A stretch of 5,831 nt of DNA from assembly GCA_031284195.1 (NCBI GenBank), contig JAITAI010000233.1, positions 1 to 5,831 on the forward strand, in the 5' to 3' direction. The notes under the pieces are model-generated. The model was not told where the DNA came from. It searched no databases and saw only the letters and a list, made by a program, of their open reading frames with translations. A program made the translations under genes and the position numbers. This DNA comes from Treponema sp. GTDB taxonomy: Bacteria; Spirochaetota; Spirochaetia; Treponematales; Breznakiellaceae. The stretch's first letter is position 1. Each line of letters begins with the position of its first letter. Positions 1 through 4,615 of this stretch are shown in pieces.

Positions 1-1487
1 GTTATTATTTTATACCGTTCAATACTAGTTAATCCTAAAAGATATACACTCCCACATATCGATACTATACTGATTCCTACTACTAAAAAAAATCTAAACA
101 AGTCTTGTCTCAAATTAACATGAAAAATTATAGGTAATATCATGGATAATACTGATACCTCGCAAACCGGTAATAAAATTTCCTTAAGAAATTGAAGGAT
201 AGAAAAATCTATTAGTATCCGCATTATTAATAACCGGAGAATAAATGCCATAAAAGTCAAACAAATACCTACAATCATTACAGAATATGGCGGATATCCC
301 ATAAATAAAACAATCCACGATAACGGCACATTTAATAGCAAAATACCGCCAACAACAGATTGATATAATCTGATTCTGCCTATTGCCTGTACAGAAGTTA
401 CTATTGTAAAACTTATAGAATCAATCAGTGCATCTATCAAAATCAGCCTCGTAAATATTACCGTGTATTCTGGTACATTCTTAATCCATAACGAAAGGAC
501 AGTGGACATTTCAAGGAGCAGGGGCAAGATGAATAGATACATTAAAAAATAAGTAGCTTTTGATCCGCGAGACATCCATAGCATGAATTCGTCCTTATAA
601 CCACTGGCATAATTTTTAATAATTTGCGGCCGTAAGGCAGTACTGAAATTTTGAGAAAAACTTACCACCGCGGTATTAACGGTTGAGGCAATTCCACGGG
701 ATGTAATCACCAGAGGATTAAAAAACTGGTTTAAAAGAATATTTACCCCCTGATTTTTAAAGATTCCAGCAAGCGACCCAAATAAATTCCACCCGGTATA
801 ACTGATTAGCTCGTTAAATAGACCTTTATTCCAGTAAAAGCGGAACCTACATTCCTGATACTTATGCTTACAAATACTTCTATAAATCCCGGTATTTATA
901 ATTGTAACCACGCAAAGCAGTATTCCGTATAGCTGCAATTTATCCAGTGCAATAATTTTCAATAAAAAAACAATCCCCAGCTTTAATACCGCCTCTACAA
1001 TTGAGACCGTGGCATAAATGTTCATATCCTCATGGGCGATGATTGCCGCCATAAAAGGGGTAACCAGGATGGTAAACAGGAAGGATATAATGGAACATTG
1101 ATATATCCAGTGCGCTGCTTCCATGCGATCCTGGGGTATGATCAGTTTATTGTTTATAAACCATAGTCCGATTGTTTCCGCCAGCAGTAAAACCGCTGTT
1201 GCGATCACTATATAAACGAGAAAACTCAGGCTGAAAGTCTTTTGTAACTGCTCATAATTACCCCGGCCAAGCTCAAAGGCAAAATACCGTTGCGACGCGG
1301 TTGCCATGGAACTAGATAAAAATCCGAACATGGTAACTACCCCAGCAACCAGGTTATTAATCCCGTAATCCTCTGCCCCTAGGGTCTCAAGTACCGCCCG
1401 TACCGTATACAGGCTCACCAGCATGATGAGAATCTGCCGGAAGTAGAGCATTAGGGTATTTTTGGCTATACGCCTGGTGTTTGCCAT
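1..1487 (-). CDS. Wzx-like polysaccharide/O-unit flippase (3' end outside window)
   Basis: Membrane transporter of the MATE/Wzx polysaccharide-exporter superfamily (COG2244-type). It probably flips a lipid-linked sugar unit across the cytoplasmic membrane for surface polysaccharide assembly. I translated 495 codons without a stop from the ATG at 1487; the frame leaves the left edge, and family members are about 480-520 aa, so little is missing. The N-terminus runs NTLMLYFRQILIMLVSLYTV, followed by LGAEDYGINNLVAGVV (36-51), which is typical of the family. Other family-like stretches are PFMAAIIAHEDMNIYA (144-159), NILLNQFFNPLVITSRGIA (249-267), ALRPQIIKNYASG (284-296) and QAIGRIRLYQSVVGGILLLN (367-386). 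Many hydrophobic segments alternate with short polar loops, and none carries a cleavable signal. A TAAGG motif lies 10 nt before the ATG. The gene diverges from an XRE regulator, and its 3' half is much more AT-rich than its 5' end. The family is clear; the substrate cannot be told. Confidence 0.9.
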   Translation of the reverse strand, partial: MANTRRIAKNTLMLYFRQILIMLVSLYTVRAVLETLGAEDYGINNLVAGVVTMFGFLSSSMATASQRYFAFELGRGNYEQLQKTFSLSFLVYIVIATAVLLLAETIGLWFINNKLIIPQDRMEAAHWIYQCSIISFLFTILVTPFMAAIIAHEDMNIYATVSIVEAVLKLGIVFLLKIIALDKLQLYGILLCVVTIINTGIYRSICKHKYQECRFRFYWNKGLFNELISYTGWNLFGSLAGIFKNQGVNILLNQFFNPLVITSRGIASTVNTAVVSFSQNFSTALRPQIIKNYASGYKDEFMLWMSRGSKATYFLMYLFILPLLLEMSTVLSLWIKNVPEYTVIFTRLILIDALIDSISFTIVTSVQAIGRIRLYQSVVGGILLLNVPLSWIVLFMGYPPYSVMIVGICLTFMAFILRLLIMRILIDFSILQFLKEILLPVCEVSVLSMILPIIFHVNLRQDLFRFFLVVGISIVSICGSVYLLGLTSIERYKII

Positions 1488-1491
1488 GAAA

Positions 1492-1600
1492 TGTAGACCT
1501 TACCCCTGGCGCTCCAACCTTGCGCCTCTGCTTGGAGTTTTTGACACCAGATAAGGCTTATGCGCTGCAACAGCATTAAGCCTCATGCTGGATATATCAT
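1492..1600. repeat. Intergenic leader repeat, copy R1
   Basis: First of four related intergenic segments. It begins with TGTAGACC, 4 bp upstream of the flippase start codon, and ends with CTGGATATAT just before the palindrome. Copy R2 (2121-2232) aligns along its whole length at roughly 70% identity by eye; examples are TGTAGACCTTACCCCT against TGTAGACCCTACTCCT, and GACACCAGATAA against GATACCGGATAA. In this copy it would be transcribed as the flippase 5' leader. Confidence 0.65.
1554..1583 (-). other. Stem-loop in flippase leader, conserved in R2
   Basis: The segment begins AGGCTTATGC and ends GCATTAAGCCT. It folds as AGGCTTA/TAAGCCT (7 bp), one bulged base at 1576 or 1577, then TGC/GCA (3 bp), around a 9-nt loop. 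Copy R2 keeps the inner stem (GTTA-TGT with ACA-TTAAC at 2190-2213). Two base pairs there are changed on both sides: C-G to G-C at 1557/1580, and C-G to T-A at 1563/1573. This favours a conserved structure, either RNA or a DNA dyad. Its function is unknown. Confidence 0.45.
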
Positions 1601-1603
1601 CTT

Positions 1604-1623
1604 AATAATCATATATGATTATT
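1604..1623. promoter_or_regulatory. Perfect 20-bp palindrome, putative XRE operator (dyad 1)
   Basis: The sequence AATAATCATATATGATTATT is its own reverse complement. It lies between the divergent flippase and XRE genes, just upstream of the plus-strand -10 hexamer and at the predicted start of the minus-strand transcript. Its centre (1613.5) is 80.5 bp before the ATG at 1694. The dyad upstream of the second intact XRE gene has exactly the same spacing and the same outer AATAAT. Such a site suits a dimeric XRE repressor acting on both promoters. The palindrome is seen directly; binding is inferred. Confidence 0.6.
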
Positions 1624-1628
1624 TTATA

Positions 1629-1634
1629 TATAAT
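1629..1634 (+). promoter_or_regulatory. -10 hexamer for the first XRE gene
   Basis: A perfect TATAAT lies 65 bp before the ATG, 5 bp after the palindrome. No good -35 hexamer is visible; the -35 region would fall inside the palindrome, which is a usual place for a repressor site. The surrounding sequence is very AT-rich, so chance matches are easy. Confidence 0.4.
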
Positions 1635-1659
1635 ATACACCATTATTGATTAAAGTCAA
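1632..1659 (-). promoter_or_regulatory. Sigma-70-like promoter for the flippase
   Basis: On the minus strand TTGACT (1659-1654, 5/6 match) is followed after 16 bp by TATATT (1637-1632, 5/6 match). Transcription would start near 1625, at the edge of the palindrome, giving a leader of about 138 nt that contains repeat R1 and its stem-loop. The -10 hexamer overlaps that of the opposing XRE promoter, so the two promoters should interfere with each other. A related TTGATC-16-TATTAT arrangement is present upstream of the second XRE gene. Confidence 0.5.
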
Positions 1660-1693
1660 GCGTCCCATAAGCAAATTTGGCTAATATATCTAT

Positions 1694-2041
1694 ATGGACT
1701 TTGCTGAAAATTTACGAAGTGAATTAGATTACCAGGGGCTTATTGTAAAACAACTGGCTGCCAAGGCCGGCATTAATATTCATACCTTGAATCATTATTT
1801 ATCTGGTAAAAAGTCCATGCCTCCTGCAGACGTGGCGGTCAAGATCGCCGCAGCCCTAGATGTTACCGTGGAGTACTTGGTAACTGGAACCATGGGTAAT
1901 CAATCCGAGGCACGATATTTTCAATTTCACGATATCCTAAATGATTTACAGGTTCTGCCGGATCATATCCTTACGCCGATACGGATCATGATAAAAGCCG
2001 CAGCAAAACAGGAACGGGAGAAGAAGATCGGTCCTTCTTAA
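1694..2041 (+). CDS. XRE-family helix-turn-helix regulator, copy 1
   Basis: Small cytoplasmic DNA-binding protein of the XRE/Cro-C1 type (115 aa). The HTH domain spans about residues 5-65: scaffold helix VKQLAAKAG (18-26), recognition-helix region INIHTLNHYLSG (27-38), then SMPPADVAVKIAAALDV (41-57) and EYLVTG (60-65). The C-terminal part (FHDILNDLQVLPDHILTPIRIMIKAAAKQEREKK) looks like an amphipathic helical region followed by a basic tail, possibly for dimerisation; this is inferred. The ATG at 1694 is the only credible start, because an in-frame TAA lies at 1682. There is no clear Shine-Dalgarno sequence. The gene is divergent from the flippase, with a 20-bp palindrome between them, so autorepression and control of the flippase are plausible. 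It is about 65% identical to the protein at 2881-3237. No enzymatic domain is present. Confidence 0.88.
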   Translation: MDFAENLRSELDYQGLIVKQLAAKAGINIHTLNHYLSGKKSMPPADVAVKIAAALDVTVEYLVTGTMGNQSEARYFQFHDILNDLQVLPDHILTPIRIMIKAAAKQEREKKIGPS

Positions 2042-2089
2042 CGTCCCATTCTGCGTCCACTTCAGTGATTCCTTTCATGCCAGCTTTTA

Positions 2090-2116
2090 TAGGGTTTTAC
2101 GTTTTGTGTTTAACAT
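2090..2116 (-). pseudogene. Relic of the flippase start (duplicated N-terminus)
   Basis: On the minus strand from 2116 the sequence reads MLNTKRKTL and then hits a stop. This aligns with the flippase start MANTRRIAKNTL once nine bases (codons for I, A and N) are allowed as missing. The start codon lies at the same distance (4 bp) from the repeat-starting TGTAGACC as in the intact gene. About ten codons remain. The match is short, but it continues directly from repeat R2, which makes chance unlikely. Confidence 0.45.
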
Positions 2117-2120
2117 CCCC

Positions 2121-2232
2121 TGTAGACCCTACTCCTCTGGATGGTCCAGCCGTGCGTTTTACTGCGAATCTTTGATACCGGATAAAAGGGTTATGTGCCG
2201 CAACAACATTAACGCATTATGCCGGATATAAC
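2121..2232. repeat. Intergenic leader repeat, copy R2
   Basis: Second copy of the leader repeat, downstream of the first XRE gene. It runs from TGTAGACCCTACTCCT to GCCGGATATA and aligns with R1 almost end to end. The internal stem-loop is kept at 2190-2213, with two paired substitutions relative to R1. It is flanked by the flippase-start relic on the left and dyad 2 on the right, the same order as around R1. The intervening 2042-2089, after the XRE stop, shows no gene and no convincing terminator. Confidence 0.6.
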
Positions 2233-2247
2233 TTATATTAAAAGTTA

Positions 2248-2271
2248 TCTATACTACTCATGGAGTATAGA
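2248..2271. promoter_or_regulatory. Dyad 2, upstream of the decayed XRE copy
   Basis: Inverted repeat with 8-bp arms TCTATACT and AGTATAGA around an 8-bp centre. Its centre (2259.5) is 80.5 bp before an ATG at 2340, the spacing found at the two intact XRE genes. Its arms differ in sequence from the AATAAT arms of the other two dyads, so the correspondence rests on position and symmetry. Confidence 0.4.
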
Positions 2272-2390
2272 AGTATCATTCAAAAATTGTTTGTATCTTA
2301 AAATAGATGAACTGATTCTCATTTCTGGTGAAGCGGTGCATGGGAAATAATCCCTGGTCAGCACCTTTATATACTCCTGTCTCAGAAACC

Positions 2391-2455
2391 ATCTGCTGGG
2401 GAATAGCAGGGGGCCTAAGGTGTAACCGCATCAGCCCTGTACTGCGGAAGGGTAT
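2391..2455. repeat. Intergenic repeat, partial copy R3
   Basis: This segment resembles 2681-2745. Both begin CATCTG, share GTAACCGCATCA exactly (2422-2433 and 2708-2719), and continue with similar GC-rich sequence. It lies where the 5' half of the middle XRE gene would be expected (from the ATG at 2340), so it probably reached this place by recombination between tandem copies. A 45-codon frame from 2340 through here has no XRE similarity and is not called as a gene. Confidence 0.45.
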
Positions 2456-2486
2456 TCAAAGGTCTTATAAACGATAGTACATGACC

Positions 2487-2652
2487 TTACCCCTTCACGG
2501 ATGGGGCGGTTACAATCGCCTCGGCCTTGGATGTTTTAGTGGAGTACTTGGTAACCAGAAACAGGGGTAACCAAATCAAGATGGCAAAATCCGATAGGGA
2601 TCATGATTAAAACTGCGGCTAAACAGAAACGAGAGAAAAGACAAACCCTTAA
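2487..2652 (+). pseudogene. Broken XRE regulator gene, 3' half only
   Basis: The frame at 2506 reads AVTIASALDVLVEYLVTRNRGNQIKMAK, matching AVKIASALNVTVEYLVTGKRGKQGGMTK of the downstream XRE protein. It then shifts into another frame reading PIGIMIKTAAKQKREKR, matching PIKAMIKTAAKQEREKK. Relative to the intact gene, 59 bp are missing at the junction (equivalent to 3113-3171), which explains the frameshift. There is a 2-bp insertion near 2494-2500 and another 1-bp loss near the end. The helix-turn-helix half is absent; repeat R3 lies in its place. The remnant cannot make a functional regulator. Its high residual similarity suggests recent decay. Confidence 0.85.
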
Positions 2653-2680
2653 ACCGCTCCTATCCCATTACTGTCCAAGC

Positions 2681-2790
2681 ATCTGGCACGGGGTAAACCC
2701 CTAGGTCGTAACCGCATCATGGGGCTATACCGGAGTCGGTCTCTGATCCCGGAATCCAAAGTCCCTGAGCATCTTCTGCGGATTACCCCT
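2681..2790. repeat. Intergenic leader repeat, copy R4 (shortened)
   Basis: The left part matches R3 (shared GTAACCGCATCA at 2708-2719). The right part matches R2: TCTCTGATCCCGGAATCCAAAG at 2741-2762 corresponds to TCTTTGATACCGGATAAAAGG in R2. GCGGATTACCCCTAATAAT corresponds to the stretch CTGGATATATCATCTTAATAAT that leads into dyad 1. R4 therefore joins R3 to the R1/R2 family and occupies the same place relative to its XRE gene. The hairpin region of R1/R2 is largely lost. A 62-codon minus-strand frame across this repeat (2649-2837) resembles nothing and is not called. Confidence 0.5.
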
Positions 2791-2811
2791 AATAATGCAA
2801 TTGCAGTATTA
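2790..2811. promoter_or_regulatory. Dyad 3, putative operator of the second XRE gene
   Basis: A 22-bp palindrome with one mismatched pair (2795/2806); the core TGCAATTGCA is perfect. Its inner 20 bp, AATAATGCAATTGCAGTATT, shares the outer AATAAT and TATT with dyad 1 and differs in the middle. The centre (2800.5) is exactly 80.5 bp before the ATG at 2881. A TATAAT follows 11 bp downstream. Probable autoregulatory site; binding is inferred. Confidence 0.6.
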
Positions 2812-2821
2812 AATATTAATA

Positions 2822-2827
2822 TATAAT
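2822..2827 (+). promoter_or_regulatory. -10 hexamer for the second XRE gene, with antisense promoter relic
   Basis: A perfect TATAAT lies 59 bp before the ATG at 2881. TTGCAG (2801-2806), inside dyad 3, is a poor -35 candidate at 15-bp spacing. On the opposite strand TTGATC (2850-2845) and TATTAT (2828-2823) lie 16 bp apart, copying the flippase promoter geometry of copy 1, but there is no flippase gene to read here. Confidence 0.35.
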
Positions 2828-2880
2828 ACAATATCAATATTAACGATCAAAAGATAATACCATTACGGTATGGTCAGAAT

Positions 2881-3237
2881 ATGTCATCGGATTTCAAACA
2901 GAATTTACGGGACGAACTGGATTATCAAGATTTAACGGTAAAAGAATTGAGTGCAAAAACGGCTATACCCAAAGCGACCCTGGATTGTTATCTGGGGAGG
3001 CGAGCTTCTATGCCCCCTGCGGATGCAGCGGTTAAAATCGCCTCAGCTCTGAATGTTACCGTAGAATACTTGGTAACCGGAAAGAGGGGTAAACAAGGGG
3101 GAATGACCAAATATTTCAAATTACGGGATATTCTGGATGATTTGCCGGTTTTGCCCGAACCGATGCTTACCCCGATAAAAGCCATGATTAAAACAGCGGC
3201 CAAACAGGAACGGGAAAAAAAGACAGGCCCTTCTTAA
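2881..3237 (+). CDS. XRE-family helix-turn-helix regulator, copy 2
   Basis: A 118-aa paralogue of the regulator at 1694-2041, with about 75 identical residues of 115 aligned. The HTH domain covers about residues 7-67: VKELSAKTA (20-28), recognition region IPKATLDCYLGRR (29-41), SMPPADAAVKIASALNV (43-59) and VEYLVTG (61-67). The C-terminal KYFKLRDILDDLPVLPEPMLTPIKAMIKTAAKQEREKK matches copy 1 and the broken middle copy. The two proteins are nearly identical in the SMPPAD-EYLVTG block and the tail, but differ at most positions around the recognition helix. They may therefore bind different sites. The ATG start is supported by alignment with copy 1; no Shine-Dalgarno sequence is evident. The gene converges on lysA, about 64 bp away, and is probably controlled from dyad 3. 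Confidence 0.88.
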   Translation: MSSDFKQNLRDELDYQDLTVKELSAKTAIPKATLDCYLGRRASMPPADAAVKIASALNVTVEYLVTGKRGKQGGMTKYFKLRDILDDLPVLPEPMLTPIKAMIKTAAKQEREKKTGPS

Positions 3238-3270
3238 ACCGGTCTGTACCACTGCAGTATCCATGCAATA

Positions 3271-3294
3271 GGTTCACCCCTTCCAAGATGAACC
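3271..3294. terminator. Weak inverted repeat between convergent genes
   Basis: GGTTCA (3271-3276) pairs with TGAACC (3289-3294), and an overlapping CCAAG/CTTGG pair lies at 3283-3299. It sits in the 64-bp gap between the second XRE gene and lysA, where a two-way terminator is expected. It has no T-tract and the stem is short. Confidence 0.25.
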
Positions 3295-3301
3295 CTTGGT
3301 T

Positions 3302-4615
3302 CTATATACCACGCTGCTCCGCCTCTCCTATTGCCTTGAGAATAGGAACCGGGCTTGAAGGTAAGGTGGCAAAGTAGTCCTCTAGGGTTTCCTTCCGCCG
3401 GATCAGGGTAAGGGACCCATCAGAACCCAAGAGCAGTTCCCCGCAGCGGAGTTTCCCGTTGTAGTTAAAGCCCATAGCCCTGCCGTGAGCCCCTGCATCG
3501 TGGATGACCACGAAGTCGCCTGAGGATTCACCTACCGCAATCTTGGGGAGGCTCCGCTGAACCGCAAATTTATCGTTGTTTTCACAGAGGCTTCCCACGA
3601 TGTCGTAGGTTTCGGTACAAGGAACATCCTCTTTACCGGGTATGGTGATGTGATGATAGGCCCCGTACAGGGCAGGGCGCATGAGATCCGCCATACACGC
3701 ATCCAGCCCAATGTATTCCCGGTATATGTGCTTGCAGTGAATGGCCCGGGCCACCAGCCACCCGTATGGACCGGTTACCACCCGGGCCCATTCGGTGTGG
3801 ATCCCTAAAGGATCCAGCCCTGCAGGAAGAATGATAGCATCGTAGGCTTTTCTGATACCTGCTGCCAGGTATTCGTAGTCTAAAGGCTCCTGTTCCAGGG
3901 TATAGGGAATCCCCACCCCGCCTCCCAGGTTCACGAATTCCAGGCGGATACCGGTTTTTACCTGCAATTCCACGGCCAGTTCAAAGAGGATCCGAGCGGT
4001 CTCGATATGATATTCAACCGTACGTTCGTTAGAGGCCACCATGGTGTGCAGGGCAAAGCGCCGGGCCCCCTTATCCCGCAGCAAGGGGAAGGCCTGAAGG
4101 ATCTGTTCCCGGGTAAAGCCGTACTTGGCCTCTTCAGGCTTCCCGATAATGGCGTTGCCCCCTTTGAGGGGACCGGGGTTGTAACGGCAGGAGATGAGCG
4201 CAGGTATCCGGGCCTTTTGTTCAAGAAAGGCAATATGGGTGAAATCATCCAGATTGATGACCGCGCCCATGTCCAAGGCGATCTGGTATTCCTGTGCCGG
4301 GGTCTCATTGGAGGTGAACATCACCTCCTCTCCTCGAATCCCCGCCTTTTCTGCAAGGAGCAGTTCCGGGAGGCTCGAACAGTCCGCGCCAAAGCCCTCT
4401 TCCGCAAGGATTTTCAGGATGAATGGGTTGGGCAGGGCCTTAACCGCGTAATGCTCCTGGAATAGGGGAAAAATCGAAAAGGCCTGGCGTATAGCCCGGG
4501 CGTTTTGCCGTATCCCTGCCTCATCATAGAGATAGAAAGGGGTAGGATACTGCTGCGCCAGGGTTTCAAGCTGGGCCTTACTCAAGGGAAAGGACTTATG
4601 CGGTTTACCCGTCAT
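3302..4615 (-). CDS. lysA: Diaminopimelate decarboxylase-like PLP enzyme
   Basis: Fold-type III PLP decarboxylase (437 aa), most likely converting meso-diaminopimelate to L-lysine in the cytoplasm, the last step of lysine synthesis. The N-terminal TIM-barrel domain starts with PTPFYLYDEAGI (24-35). The PLP lysine is K59 in HYAVKALPNP. The glycine loop is FVNLGGGVGIPY (227-238). The C-terminal domain holds DLMRPALYGAYHHI (310-323), the CENND motif (344-348, substrate/PLP Cys-Glu-Asp) and DAGAHGRAMGFNYN (373-386, with Y385). Some motifs are unusual: the HxHxGS segment reads HTMVAS (190-195), so the PLP-stacking histidine is a methionine, and the EPGR segment reads EWAR (275-278). This suggests a divergent subfamily. 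Other amino- or carboxy-polyamine decarboxylases of the same fold are possible, but overlap with asd (ATGA at 4612-4615) favours the lysine route. AAGGG, 8 nt before the ATG and inside asd, can serve as ribosome site. Confidence 0.85.
   Translation of the reverse strand: MTGKPHKSFPLSKAQLETLAQQYPTPFYLYDEAGIRQNARAIRQAFSIFPLFQEHYAVKALPNPFILKILAEEGFGADCSSLPELLLAEKAGIRGEEVMFTSNETPAQEYQIALDMGAVINLDDFTHIAFLEQKARIPALISCRYNPGPLKGGNAIIGKPEEAKYGFTREQILQAFPLLRDKGARRFALHTMVASNERTVEYHIETARILFELAVELQVKTGIRLEFVNLGGGVGIPYTLEQEPLDYEYLAAGIRKAYDAIILPAGLDPLGIHTEWARVVTGPYGWLVARAIHCKHIYREYIGLDACMADLMRPALYGAYHHITIPGKEDVPCTETYDIVGSLCENNDKFAVQRSLPKIAVGESSGDFVVIHDAGAHGRAMGFNYNGKLRCGELLLGSDGSLTLIRRKETLEDYFATLPSSPVPILKAIGEAEQRGI

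Noticed and set aside
1512..1542. CTCCAA/TTGGAG stem followed by five T on the plus strand, terminator-like
   Set aside because: The stem is only 6 bp with a 14-nt loop, no plus-strand gene ends here, and on the transcribed minus strand the T-run would precede the stem as A residues.
2340..2477. A 45-codon plus-strand frame from the ATG at the conserved distance from dyad 2
   Set aside because: Its translation has no XRE similarity and crosses repeat R3. The ATG is better explained as the surviving start of a destroyed XRE copy.
2649..2837. A 62-codon minus-strand open frame
   Set aside because: It lies across repeat R4 and the dyad 3/promoter region, has no recognisable motif or ribosome site, and would read antisense into the pseudogene.
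2859..2874. Short inverted repeats ACCAT/ATGGT and ATACC/GGTAT just before the second XRE start
   Set aside because: The arms are only 5 bp and have no counterpart upstream of copy 1, so chance is sufficient.
1488..2880. CRISPR array or insertion sequence as explanation for the repeats
   Set aside because: The repeats are few, degenerate, unevenly spaced and include gene fragments. There is no transposase, no terminal inverted repeat pair and no uniform spacers; tandem duplication explains them better.
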